From: an uncultured Bacteroidales bacterium
GTDB lineage: Bacteria > Bacteroidota > Bacteroidia > Bacteroidales > Bacteroidaceae
Assembly (NCBI GenBank): GCA_902802265.1
Contig: CADCLN010000016.1
Coordinates: 1 to 55,289 of the forward strand
Direction of reading: 5' to 3'
Length of the DNA stretch: 55,289 nucleotides
Below are positions 8,448 through 18,825 of the stretch, piece after piece (the first letter of the stretch is position 1; every line of letters begins with the position of its first letter). The position numbers were made by a program, and so were the translations under genes. The notes under the pieces are model-generated. The model worked only from the letters and a program-made list of their open reading frames with translations, had not been told where the DNA came from and ran no database searches.

Positions 8448-9116
8448 ATGATAAACGATTTCCGAAAATATGCAACTAAGCACGTGGGCATCAACAGCAT
8501 GGTGCTCGACGATGTGGTGAAGGCGCAGTCAGGCTACCTGAATCCTTACATTCTGGAAGAGCGCCAGCTCAACGTGACTCAGCTCGACGTGTTCTCTCGT
8601 CTGATGATGGACCGCATCATCTTTCTGGGCACCGAAGTGAACGACTACACAGCCAATGTGTTGCAGGCACAGATGCTTTACCTCGACTCGGTCGATAGCA
8701 ACAAGGACATCAGCATCTACATCAATTCGCCTGGTGGCAGTGTCTATGCAGGATTGGGCATCTACGACACCATGCAGTTTGTCAATAGCGACATCCAGAC
8801 CATCTGCACAGGCATGGCAGCCTCAATGGCAGCGGTGTTGCTCGTAGCAGGCAAGGAAGGCAAGCGCTCGGCTCTGCCCCATAGCCGCATCATGATTCAT
8901 CAGCCCATGGGCGGTGCCCAGGGACAGGCAAGCGACATCGAAATCACTGCCCGCGAGATTCAGAAACTGAAAAAGGAACTCTACACCATCATCAGCGACC
9001 ACAGTCACCAGCCATTCGACAAGGTCTGGGCAGACTCCGACCGCGACTACTGGATGACGGCTCAGGAGGCAAAGGACTATGGCATGGTTGATGAAGTGCT
9101 GATCAGGAAGAACTAA
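8448..9116 (+). CDS. clpP: ATP-dependent Clp protease proteolytic subunit
   Basis: Serine peptidase that forms the barrel of ClpXP, 222 aa. The catalytic triad is Ser126 (in GMAASMAA), His151 (in MIHQP) and, from spacing to the family, Asp200. The oxyanion-hole region SPGGSVYAGL is intact. It lies between tig and clpX with short gaps, so folding, unfolding and degradation functions are co-expressed. The N-terminus is somewhat longer than mature ClpP, consistent with a processed propeptide. Confidence 0.97.
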   Translation: MINDFRKYATKHVGINSMVLDDVVKAQSGYLNPYILEERQLNVTQLDVFSRLMMDRIIFLGTEVNDYTANVLQAQMLYLDSVDSNKDISIYINSPGGSVYAGLGIYDTMQFVNSDIQTICTGMAASMAAVLLVAGKEGKRSALPHSRIMIHQPMGGAQGQASDIEITAREIQKLKKELYTIISDHSHQPFDKVWADSDRDYWMTAQEAKDYGMVDEVLIRKN

Positions 9117-9136
9117 TTCCCGTTGTCAAATTCAAT

Positions 9137-10369
9137 ATGGCTCCAAGACAAAAGAAATGTTCGTTCTGCGGACGCTCCGAGCGTGATGCAGAACTGCTCA
9201 TATCGGGCATTGACGGCTACATCTGCAACGAATGTGCAGAGCAGGCGCACGAAATTGTGCTTGCCAATGTGAAAAAGCCTTCAAGGCTGAAGATGAAAGA
9301 TTTGCCCAAGCCAGCCGAAATCAAGGCATATCTTGACAAGTATGTCATTGGACAGAAAGATGCCAAGAAAACCCTCTCGGTAGCTGTCTATAACCACTAC
9401 AAGCGTCTGAATCATCCCGAAGCGGAGGACGACGTGGAGTTGGAAAAATCCAACATCATCATGGTCGGCAGCACAGGTACAGGCAAGACATTGCTGGCTC
9501 GTACCATTGCCAAACTCCTGGTCGTGCCCTTTGCCATTGTCGATGCTACGGTGCTGACCGAGGCAGGCTATGTGGGTGAAGACGTGGAAAGCCTCTTGAC
9601 GCGACTGTTGCAGGCTGCCGACGGCGATGTGAATCAGGCTGAGTGTGGTATCGTCTTTATCGACGAAATCGACAAGATTGCCCGTAAGGGTGACAACCCC
9701 AGCATCACTCGCGACGTGAGCGGCGAAGGTGTGCAGCAGGGACTGCTGAAACTGCTCGAAGGCTCTGTGGTCAATGTGCCCCCACAGGGTGGGCGCAAAC
9801 ATCCTGAACAGCAGTTCATTCAGGTGAACACCAAGAACATCCTCTTTATTTGCGGTGGCGCTTTCGACGGTATCGAAAAACGTATTGCCCAGCGACTCAA
9901 CACCCATGTGGTGGGATTTGATGCTTCGCGCAATGTGGCAAAGCTCGACAAGAGCAACATGATGCAGTACATCGCACCGATGGACCTCAAGTCCTTTGGC
10001 TTAATTCCGGAAATCATTGGTCGTCTGCCCATCCTTACCCATCTCGAACCACTCGACCGCACAGCCCTTTTGCGTATTCTCACCGAGCCGAAGAACTCTA
10101 TCATCAAGCAGTATATTCGTCTTTTTGCATTGGATGGTGTGAAGCTCACCTTTGCCGACGGCGTCTTTGACTACATAGTAGATAAGGCCGTTGAATTCAA
10201 GCTTGGAGCTCGCGGACTGCGTTCCTTGGTCGAGACCGTCATGATGGATGTCATGTACGAAATTCCTTCGCAGCATGTATCTAAATATGAAGTCACTGTG
10301 GACTACGCTAAATCGAAAGTGGAAAAGGCCAATATGTTTGTGCTGAAAGAAAAAACGGAAGACAAATAG
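9137..10369 (+). CDS. clpX: ATP-dependent Clp protease ATP-binding subunit ClpX
   Basis: AAA+ unfoldase that feeds substrates to ClpP, 410 aa. The N-terminal zinc-binding domain has Cys8, Cys11, Cys30 and Cys33; Walker A is GSTGTGKT (111-118) and Walker B is FIDEIDKI. The pore-loop and sensor regions are present ([16 protein letters not shown]). It is the last gene of the operon, closed by a very strong terminator. Confidence 0.97.
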   Translation: MAPRQKKCSFCGRSERDAELLISGIDGYICNECAEQAHEIVLANVKKPSRLKMKDLPKPAEIKAYLDKYVIGQKDAKKTLSVAVYNHYKRLNHPEAEDDVELEKSNIIMVGSTGTGKTLLARTIAKLLVVPFAIVDATVLTEAGYVGEDVESLLTRLLQAADGDVNQAECGIVFIDEIDKIARKGDNPSITRDVSGEGVQQGLLKLLEGSVVNVPPQGGRKHPEQQFIQVNTKNILFICGGAFDGIEKRIAQRLNTHVVGFDASRNVAKLDKSNMMQYIAPMDLKSFGLIPEIIGRLPILTHLEPLDRTALLRILTEPKNSIIKQYIRLFALDGVKLTFADGVFDYIVDKAVEFKLGARGLRSLVETVMMDVMYEIPSQHVSKYEVTVDYAKSKVEKANMFVLKEKTEDK

Positions 10370-10400
10370 GAAATAAAAAGGTAAATATTTGTCTTTTCGA

Positions 10401-10449
10401 AACTTTTCTCCGTAAAAAGTGTACTTTTTGCGGAGAAAAGTTTTTTTTT
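10401..10449 (+). terminator. clpX operon terminator
   Basis: Two 20-nt arms (10401-10420 and 10423-10442) pair at 19 of 20 positions, the odd one a G-T wobble, with a minimal loop, and lead into a run of nine T. Confidence 0.92.
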
Positions 10450-10464
10450 AAATGCAAAACAAAG

Positions 10465-10472
10465 TAAATTTG
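10465..10472 (+). promoter_or_regulatory. Promoter of the secreted-protein pair
   Basis: TAAATTTG, followed by CAACG, 41 nt before the start at 10514. The -33 region is only T-rich. Confidence 0.55.
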
Positions 10473-10513
10473 CAACGCACAAATATTATAACTAATCTAA
10501 AATCAAAACAATT

Positions 10514-11221
10514 ATGAGAAGAATAACAATTTTTTCTCTGCTCGCGTTGCTACTGATGGTGGCAACGAGCGCCATGGCGCAGGAGCACAATGTGGAACTG
10601 AATGACGACTCCGAGGTTGCCGACAAATGGACCATTCGTCCGAAGAAAGCAGAGAAGGGACAGGTCGTCACTGTTACCTATAACGGCTCGAAGCGCGTGA
10701 AGAGTGTCAAGGTCGTTAAACCAAAGTTCGGAATCCGTGTGACAAGTGACCCTGAAAATGATTATTTCAGCGGTTCAAAAAGTTTTACTCCTGACGAAAT
10801 AGCTGCAGCCCTTGGTCTGGCAAGTGCAGAAGATTTGGAGAATCTTATTGAGGGCGGCAACAACGTTTACCTCAAATCTGCTGACGGCAGTTTGAATGAC
10901 ATTTACACCGGCAACCATAACGAGTTCTGGCTGAACGCAAAAGGCGAGGCACAGGGCTACGGGGATGACGGCACCTGCTGGTATATAGGCCTCTACTACC
11001 AAAAAGCAGGGATAGACTATGAAACGGGCGAAACCTACCCCGCAGCAGTAGTGATTAAAATGGGCCAGATGCCAAACTACTTCAAGAGAATATACACCGA
11101 CAGCTATCTTTCGGCTACGCTCGTCCTCTCTGCAAACGGTGTAGATGTAAGCTTCGGCTTTAAGCTCCACGTGAATGCCGCACACCCAGATGCAGGAACC
11201 GCCTACGGTAATGGTCAGTAG
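10514..11221 (+). CDS. Secreted protein, DUF4859-like
   Basis: 235 aa with a clear signal peptide (basic MRR, a hydrophobic run, cleavage after A-M-A before QEHN). Residues ~90-225 resemble the Bacteroidota DUF4859 family: a FTPDEIAAALGL helix, a NNVYL...N-x-FWLNAKGEAQGYGDDG stretch and a final LVLSANGVDVSFGFKLHV strand. The family name is from pattern memory and the function is unknown. The next gene starts 60 nt downstream with no promoter between, so the two are probably co-transcribed and exported together. Confidence 0.7.
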   Translation: MRRITIFSLLALLLMVATSAMAQEHNVELNDDSEVADKWTIRPKKAEKGQVVTVTYNGSKRVKSVKVVKPKFGIRVTSDPENDYFSGSKSFTPDEIAAALGLASAEDLENLIEGGNNVYLKSADGSLNDIYTGNHNEFWLNAKGEAQGYGDDGTCWYIGLYYQKAGIDYETGETYPAAVVIKMGQMPNYFKRIYTDSYLSATLVLSANGVDVSFGFKLHVNAAHPDAGTAYGNGQ

Positions 11222-11281
11222 GAATACAAGAGCGATAATAGTATATATTATAATGTGTAATCCATAAGAACAAATAAAAAG

Positions 11282-14200
11282 ATGAAACACAAAAAGCTTT
11301 TACTTATGCTCGCGCTGCTGCTCGGGGCTGTGTCGGGTGTACAGGCAGCCTACTACATCGTCGGCAACTTTACCGACGGGAAAATCAATAAAGATTACAA
11401 GATGGTGCAAATCATCAGTAATGAAAATGAAGAATATGCCTATTCCCTTTACCTCACTAAAGATTGTGAATTCTGGGTAGAGAATGGATATATGTCTTTT
11501 CCCGAAGATAAAACGCCTGTCAAAGTGGATAAGGACGGCTTCTATACCGTCCACTTCCGTCCTCACACTACAGGCGAGGCTGGCTGGCTCTACGGATACA
11601 TCAAGATAGAGGAAGCAGAACCCTCTCCCCATGGCGAAAAGGCAACTAAAATCGCCGAGAACACTTGGGTATTCGTGATGCCTGACTATTCCGTAGATCT
11701 GGAAGTGGAATACTGTGCACAGAGCAAACTCTCGTTCATTCCTCAACAATATGGCGGCGGCATGGCTGTCACTATCGACGGCACCAACGCCACTCCTGTC
11801 AACGGTGTTGTTTCCGATGTTTACGAGTCCTCTCTGGTGATTCTTTCCATCCAGGAAGGTTACACCCTTAGCTACAACACGATACAAAAAGGTGGAGATA
11901 GTTTCGAAGGCATCGAATACGACCGAGTGAATACGACCTGGACCTTCCCCATGCCCGACGGGGACGTCTCTGTCTTATATGGTATATGTCGCAATTTGTC
12001 TTACATGGTGACTGCCACGATGGGCGATGGCACAGCCGATACACGCATCGCTGTGACCCCCAATGGTGACAGCTATCTGCCTGTAGGCTGCAGCAATGTG
12101 GAACAGGTTGTGGCGAGCTTCATCGAAGTGAAGGACAATCTCGAATCGAAGAATACAGGGCAGAATGTCTATCTCACCTACGGCACAGACTACGACGTGT
12201 TCGTAATAGATTCGGACAATGAATCTCATTCATTGGAAAACTTCGATTTTGCTCCTGGCACCTATTGCCTGGAAGTGCAAGGCAAAGGTAACTATAAAAA
12301 CAAAGTTCAATCGAACAGCTTTGTGTTCTATGCCTTGTCAGACCTTACTTTCGACCCCTCCGACACAGGCAACATCCTCATCACCGTAGGCAATGAAACT
12401 GCTACGCCAGTAAATGGCAAGATAGAAAAGGTGGAGGCTGGAACCGACATCAAGGTCAAAGCAAATACAACAGGCTACAAGCTGAAGAATGTTGAGGTGA
12501 ATGTGGAAGGGGCAGGCTCCAATGTTGCAGTCGTCGAGAACAATGGCGAATTCTCCTTCTCCATGCCTCTCTCTAATGCCACGGTGTTGTATAAAAACGT
12601 GCGCGACATGACGATAGACGTTACTGCTACCCTTGCAGCCGACCGCATCCGCATCGCCAAAGATGGAGACGACCAGTTCCAGCTGGTGGAGAGCAATGCA
12701 CTCACGCCTACCGTCACCGACAACATCGGCACCGAAGCCATTACCCTGAACATCGGCACCGACTTTACTACAAGCCTTGAACAATTAGGCGATGACAACC
12801 AGTGGACTGCTGTCAGCGGACTCAGCATAGGCACCTTCCGCCTTGCAGTCACGGGTAAAGGTGAATACGGCGGCACCATCTACACCGCCCCCTTCATCCT
12901 CTACCAGAAACACATCACCAAGCAGCCTGTCGCCAAGACAGAACTCGTCTATATCGGCCAGCCCATCGTACTGATTGAGGCAGCCGAATGTGAAGGCGGC
13001 GAAATGCGCTACTCCACCGACGGACAGAACTGGACCGCCGACCTGCCCACAGGCACCGACGCAGGCTCCTACAACGTATATTACAAAGTGGTGGCAGACG
13101 AGAACGACGACGACCCCGACTGCGAGACCCTCGAAGGCATCTTCATCGGTCAGGCCGAGGCGGAACTCGCCTATGAGAATGTCGGCGGACTCTTCGCCAC
13201 CGTGGACGACCCCTTCACCGTTCCCACTTTGACGAACCCCCACGAACTGACCGTCAGCTATAGCAGCGGGGACGAAGACATCGCTACCGTGAGTTTGGAG
13301 AGCGGAGAAGTGACCGCAATCTCGGCAGGCGAAGTGACCATCACCGCTACCTTCGCCGGCAACAAAAACTACCAAGAGGGCAGCGCACAATATACGCTGA
13401 CCGTAACCGACAAGCGCACCTTGCGTGCAGAAATTTCTAATGCTACAACTTTCTATGACGGCATCAAGGACAACGACTATTACGCAGCCATCAACGCAGC
13501 CATCTGCGACGCCATCGCAGCAGCCGAGACAGTCAACGGCAACACCACCGCCACGCAGGCAGCCATCGACCAGGCCAGCGACGACATTGCGGCCGCCTAT
13601 CAGCAGGCTTTGGCCGACCAGGAGGTACGCAACCAACTGATAGTGGAATGTACTACCCCCGAACTGACCGCAGTTCCAGGCGAGAAGATAGCGCTGAAGG
13701 TCAACATCAGCAGCGGCGTGGCTCCCTTCACCGTGAGCTGGACCGACACGAAGGGTAAGCCTGTGGACGATTCGTTCAGCACCAGTGTCATGGACGCGGA
13801 CATCGCCGTCAGCACTATTGCAGCCTACTCAGGCACATACACCGTGACCGTCATCGACGCTCAGCAGAAGGTCTATACGGGCGAGAGCCGGATTGCCGTG
13901 GAAGGACAGCCGCTGGTTGCGAGCTTTGACGACCTCGCGCTGGACGACGAGAGCTACCACAACGGCCGCGACTGCAAGGGCTTCTTCATCTCGGGCGGCT
14001 ACCGCTTTGAGACAGGCTATTTGGAAGACGAGAACGGCAGCTATGCCTATGGCTTCGCCTACAGTAGCAGGACATCGTCAACGTTCACAACTTATGCCGC
14101 CGACCGCTACAACTCCTGTGTAGGCGGAGGTGCCGAGGATTCTCCCCGCTTCGCCGTCTTCAAGATGGACCGCAGCCACCCGATGGGTATAGAAGTGCTG

Positions 14201-14725
14201 GGTGACGATGGGGACATCGTGAGTGGCTTCTATATCACCAATGCCGCCTCTACCTATCAAGCCATTCAGGAAGGTACAGACTTGGCAAGACAGTTTGGCA
14301 AGGGCGACTGGCTGAAGGTGACGGTGACGGGTATAGATGCCCAGGGTGTGGAGACTGGTTCCGTGGACTATTATCTGGCCGACTTCCGTGACCCGAATGC
14401 CGCCTATATTGTGGAAACATGGCGTTGGGTGGACCTCACGGAGCTGGGCAAGGTGAAGCGTCTGGTATTCACTATGAGTGGCAGCGACGTGAACCCGTGG
14501 GGCTCGATGAACACGCCCGACTATTTCTGCCTTGACAAGCTGGGTGGCGAGAAGCCTGAATATGAGGAACCGTTGCTGACCTCCATCTGCCTGTTGGAGA
14601 CCCATCGCGACGCAGAGCCTGTTGCCATCTACAATGTAAACGGTATGCAGTTGCCCGAACTTCGTGTAGGCATCAACATCGTGAAGTATGCCGATGGCAC
14701 TATCAAGAAGATTCTGGTGAAGTAA
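11282..14725 (+). CDS. Large secreted multidomain protein with DUF4465 and C-terminal sorting-like tail
   Basis: 1147 aa with a signal peptide ending ...GVQA. About 600 residues of beta-rich repeats follow; then a BIG2-like bacterial Ig domain (~625-712, with TVSYSSGDEDIATV and GEVTITATFAG), a helical FIVAR-like segment (~712-781), an Ig/PKD-like domain, and a DUF4465-like domain (~878-1080: FDDLALDDESYHNG, FISGGYRF, YGFAYS, DYFCLDKLGG). The last ~30 residues (YNVNGMQL...GINIVKYADGTIKKILVK) resemble C-terminal sorting/anchoring tails of Bacteroidales secreted proteins, so type IX export is possible. Ligand unknown; I recall DUF4465-like proteins being linked to corrinoid binding, but no cobalamin riboswitch or TonB receptor is visible here. 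Confidence 0.72.
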   Translation: MKHKKLLLMLALLLGAVSGVQAAYYIVGNFTDGKINKDYKMVQIISNENEEYAYSLYLTKDCEFWVENGYMSFPEDKTPVKVDKDGFYTVHFRPHTTGEAGWLYGYIKIEEAEPSPHGEKATKIAENTWVFVMPDYSVDLEVEYCAQSKLSFIPQQYGGGMAVTIDGTNATPVNGVVSDVYESSLVILSIQEGYTLSYNTIQKGGDSFEGIEYDRVNTTWTFPMPDGDVSVLYGICRNLSYMVTATMGDGTADTRIAVTPNGDSYLPVGCSNVEQVVASFIEVKDNLESKNTGQNVYLTYGTDYDVFVIDSDNESHSLENFDFAPGTYCLEVQGKGNYKNKVQSNSFVFYALSDLTFDPSDTGNILITVGNETATPVNGKIEKVEAGTDIKVKANTTGYKLKNVEVNVEGAGSNVAVVENNGEFSFSMPLSNATVLYKNVRDMTIDVTATLAADRIRIAKDGDDQFQLVESNALTPTVTDNIGTEAITLNIGTDFTTSLEQLGDDNQWTAVSGLSIGTFRLAVTGKGEYGGTIYTAPFILYQKHITKQPVAKTELVYIGQPIVLIEAAECEGGEMRYSTDGQNWTADLPTGTDAGSYNVYYKVVADENDDDPDCETLEGIFIGQAEAELAYENVGGLFATVDDPFTVPTLTNPHELTVSYSSGDEDIATVSLESGEVTAISAGEVTITATFAGNKNYQEGSAQYTLTVTDKRTLRAEISNATTFYDGIKDNDYYAAINAAICDAIAAAETVNGNTTATQAAIDQASDDIAAAYQQALADQEVRNQLIVECTTPELTAVPGEKIALKVNISSGVAPFTVSWTDTKGKPVDDSFSTSVMDADIAVSTIAAYSGTYTVTVIDAQQKVYTGESRIAVEGQPLVASFDDLALDDESYHNGRDCKGFFISGGYRFETGYLEDENGSYAYGFAYSSRTSSTFTTYAADRYNSCVGGGAEDSPRFAVFKMDRSHPMGIEVLGDDGDIVSGFYITNAASTYQAIQEGTDLARQFGKGDWLKVTVTGIDAQGVETGSVDYYLADFRDPNAAYIVETWRWVDLTELGKVKRLVFTMSGSDVNPWGSMNTPDYFCLDKLGGEKPEYEEPLLTSICLLETHRDAEPVAIYNVNGMQLPELRVGINIVKYADGTIKKILVK

Positions 14726-14763
14726 GTGTCTAAGGAAAACAAAAACCTCCTCAGAAATATAAG

Positions 14764-14799
14764 CACAGCCATCCTCATTCTTGTGGGGTGGCTGTGTTT
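14764..14799 (+). terminator. Hairpin after the large secreted gene
   Basis: An 11-bp stem (CACAGCCATCC at 14764-14774 with GGGTGGCTGTG at 14786-14796, one wobble) is followed by only TTT, so it is a weak terminator or a 3'-end stabiliser. Confidence 0.6.
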
Positions 14800-14827
14800 C
14801 AATGTTTCAATGTTTCAATGTTTCATC
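14796..14827 (+). repeat. 8-bp tandem repeat GTTTCAAT
   Basis: Three exact copies of GTTTCAAT and a fourth GTTTCATC follow the hairpin directly. Apart from this and the recQ promoter, 14726-15007 holds nothing recognisable. Confidence 0.8.
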
Positions 14828-14944
14828 AAAATTAAACTTATCTGCATTTGTACACAAATGGCGTATTTCTTTGCGCGAATTGCCGATAAAAACGTAAATG
14901 GTGCATAGCAAATCGTAAATAAAGTTAATTTTCAAGGCGTTTTC

Positions 14945-14975
14945 TTTGATAAGAAAATTATGTTGCATATCTTTG
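14945..14975 (+). promoter_or_regulatory. Promoter of the second recQ
   Basis: TTTG at 14945-14948, 19 nt, then TATCTTTG at 14968-14975; the start codon is 33 nt downstream. Confidence 0.82.
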
Positions 14976-15007
14976 TCCTATCAAGTTTTTAACCCCGTGC
15001 TGATAAT

Positions 15008-17182
15008 ATGGAAAAACAGTCCACTTTGCAAGCATCGTTGAAATATTATTTTGGGTTTGACACCTTCAAAGGAGAACAAGAAGCAATCATCCGTACCTTG
15101 ATGGAGGGCAAGAATACATTTGTCCTGATGCCAACGGGTGGAGGCAAGTCGCTGTGCTACCAGTTGCCTGCCATCTTGATGGACGGAACTGCCATCGTCA
15201 TCTCTCCGCTGATAGCCCTGATGAAGAATCAGGTGGATGCCATCAAGTATATCAGTGAGGAAGACAACATCGCCCATTTCATCAATTCGTCGCTCAGCAA
15301 AGCGAGCATCGAACAGGTAAAGACTGACATTGTGTCGGGCAAGACTAAATTGCTCTATGTGGCTCCCGAATCGCTGACGAAGGAGGAGAATGTGGAGTTT
15401 CTGAAGTCTATCAAGATTTCGTTCTATGCCATCGACGAGGCGCACTGCATCTCGGAGTGGGGACATGATTTCCGCCCAGAATATCGGCGTATCCGTCCTA
15501 TCATCAACGAAATCGGTGATGCTCCCGTCATTGCGCTGACCGCCACTGCCACGGACAAGGTGCGGACAGACATCAAGAAGAATCTGGGTATTCAGGATGC
15601 GGTGGAATTTAAGTCATCCTTCAACCGTCCGAACTTGTACTACGAAGTGCGCCCGAAAACGAAGGACACGAACAAGGAAATCATCAAATATATCAAGCAG
15701 CACCCTGGCAAGAGTGGCATTATCTATTGCCTGAGCCGCAAAAGGGTGGAGGAACTTGCCAATATCTTGCAGGCTAACGATATCAAGGCGGCAGCTTATC
15801 ATGCGGGCATGGAATCGGTCATGCGCAGCGACACGCAGGATGCCTTCATCAAGGAGGACATCGACGTAATTGTTGCCACAATCGCTTTCGGCATGGGTAT
15901 CGACAAGCCCGATGTTCGGTTTGTGATGCACTATGATATTCCCAAGAGTCTGGAGGGCTATTACCAGGAGACGGGTCGGGCCGGTCGAGACGGCGGCGAG
16001 GGTCGGTGCATCGCTTTCTACACCCATAAGGACCTGCACAAGCTGGAGAAGTTCATGGAGGGGAAGCCTGTGGCGGAGCAGGACATCGGCAGGCAGCTTT
16101 TGCGCGAAACAGCGGCATATTGCGAGTCGTCCATCTGCCGTAGGAAGATGTTGCTGCACTATTTTGGTGAAACTTACGATAAAGACAATTGTGGTCATTG
16201 TGATAACTGTATGAATCCGAAAAATAGAGTCGAAGCGAAAGATTATCTTGTGCTGGCGTTGAAGGCCATTCTTGCTACGAAGGAGAATTTCAAGATTGAC
16301 TATATCGTGGACATCCTGCGCGGCAACGAAAACGAGACGGTGCTGGCTCATAAGCATGAGCGGCTGGAAGAGTTTGGATCGGGAGCCGATGTGGAGGTGT
16401 GCCTTTGGAACGCTGTGCTCAGTCAGGCACAACTCAGTGGCTACGTTGCTAAGGAAGTGGAGAACTACGGCATTCTGAAGGTGACGAAGGAGGGCAAGAA
16501 GTTCATCAAGAAGCCTACATCGTTCATGGTGGCAGAGGACAGCGACTTCGACGACTTCGACGACGACATGGAGGAGGGTGGACAGGCTGTAGCCGACGAG
16601 GAACTCTACTCCATGCTGCTGGCGCTGCGCAAGAGTGAAGCTCGCAAGCACGATGTGCCGCCTTACATTGTATTCCAGGACACGTCGCTCGAAGCGATGA
16701 CTACGCTCTATCCCGTGACACTGGAGGAGATGCAGACCATCCCTGGTGTGGGTGTGGGAAAGGCTCGACGTTATGGCAAGGCTTTCTGCGACCTCATCAA
16801 GCGTTATTGCGAGGACAAAAACATCACGCGTCCGACGGATATGCGGGTACGCACGGTGGCGAATAAGTCGAAGATGAAGGTGAACATCATCCAGGCCATA
16901 GACCGCCAGATAGATTTGGAGGAGATTGCCAAGTCGAATGGTCTGGGCTTTGACGAATTGCTGGACGAGCTGGAGGCCATTGTCTATAGTGGCACGAAAA
17001 TCAACATCGACTATTTCCTTGACGAGGAACTTGATGAGGATTGCATCGACGAAATCTACGACTATTTCCGCCAAAGCGACACGGACGACCTTGACACTGC
17101 GGTGAACAGCATTGAGGGGGATTACGAGGATGAAGTCATCCGCCTGGTGCGCATTAAGTTCATCAGTGAAATGGCAAATTGA
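15008..17182 (+). CDS. recQ: RecQ helicase with HRDC domain
   Basis: 3'-5' DNA helicase, 724 aa, the canonical long form. Walker A MPTGGGKS (41-48), AIDEAHCISEWGHDFRPEYR, ATIAFGMGIDKPDVR and QETGRAGRDG are intact. The RQC zinc cysteines (C-R-R-K-M-L, then C-G-H-C-D-N-C) lie just after the helicase core, followed by a winged-helix part, an acidic linker (SDFDDFDDDMEE), an HRDC domain (~531-605, with IPGVGVGKARRYG) and a C-terminal helix-turn-helix region. It has its own promoter. It differs in domain order from the RecQ at 4568, so the two probably have distinct duties. Confidence 0.95.
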   Translation: MEKQSTLQASLKYYFGFDTFKGEQEAIIRTLMEGKNTFVLMPTGGGKSLCYQLPAILMDGTAIVISPLIALMKNQVDAIKYISEEDNIAHFINSSLSKASIEQVKTDIVSGKTKLLYVAPESLTKEENVEFLKSIKISFYAIDEAHCISEWGHDFRPEYRRIRPIINEIGDAPVIALTATATDKVRTDIKKNLGIQDAVEFKSSFNRPNLYYEVRPKTKDTNKEIIKYIKQHPGKSGIIYCLSRKRVEELANILQANDIKAAAYHAGMESVMRSDTQDAFIKEDIDVIVATIAFGMGIDKPDVRFVMHYDIPKSLEGYYQETGRAGRDGGEGRCIAFYTHKDLHKLEKFMEGKPVAEQDIGRQLLRETAAYCESSICRRKMLLHYFGETYDKDNCGHCDNCMNPKNRVEAKDYLVLALKAILATKENFKIDYIVDILRGNENETVLAHKHERLEEFGSGADVEVCLWNAVLSQAQLSGYVAKEVENYGILKVTKEGKKFIKKPTSFMVAEDSDFDDFDDDMEEGGQAVADEELYSMLLALRKSEARKHDVPPYIVFQDTSLEAMTTLYPVTLEEMQTIPGVGVGKARRYGKAFCDLIKRYCEDKNITRPTDMRVRTVANKSKMKVNIIQAIDRQIDLEEIAKSNGLGFDELLDELEAIVYSGTKINIDYFLDEELDEDCIDEIYDYFRQSDTDDLDTAVNSIEGDYEDEVIRLVRIKFISEMAN

Positions 17183-17184
17183 TG

Positions 17185-17272
17185 AATGAAGAATGAAGAA
17201 TGAAGAATGAAGAATGGTTAAAAAAGAGGATGCCACGATAAATTCTTCATTCTTCATTCTTCATTCTTCATT
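17185..17272. repeat. Inverted repeat of 7-bp tandem words (GAAGAAT)
   Basis: The left arm (17185-17215) is about 4.5 copies of AATGAAG; the right arm (17242-17272) is its perfect 31-nt reverse complement (TTCATTC words), with a 26-nt loop. It begins 3 nt after the recQ stop and ends 10 nt before the guaB -7 element. It can fold into a long hairpin and may act as recQ terminator or insulator. The same word occurs before serC and inside the surA-like signal peptide. Confidence 0.85.
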
Positions 17273-17281
17273 TAAAATCCT

Positions 17282-17289
17282 TACCTTTG
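17282..17289 (+). promoter_or_regulatory. guaB promoter -7 element
   Basis: TACCTTTG followed by CACGC, 35 nt before the guaB ATG. The -33 region falls in the right arm of the heptamer inverted repeat, so hairpin formation or repeat change could affect promoter strength. Confidence 0.72.
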
Positions 17290-17299
17290 CACGCAATAA

Positions 17300-18802
<1,503 letters not shown>

Positions 18803-18825
18803 GCATTTTGTGAAGTAGTACACAC

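Noticed and set aside
10514-14725. Polysaccharide utilisation locus
   Set aside because: No SusC/SusD-type proteins, sensor or glycosidase adjoins these secreted genes.
14726-14908. 60-codon frame after the large secreted gene
   Set aside because: It translates the terminator hairpin and the GTTTCAAT repeat; no start context.
15614-17257. Long (547-codon) minus-strand frame opposite the second recQ
   Set aside because: Fully antisense to a clear helicase gene; its signal-like start comes from the GAAGAAT repeat.
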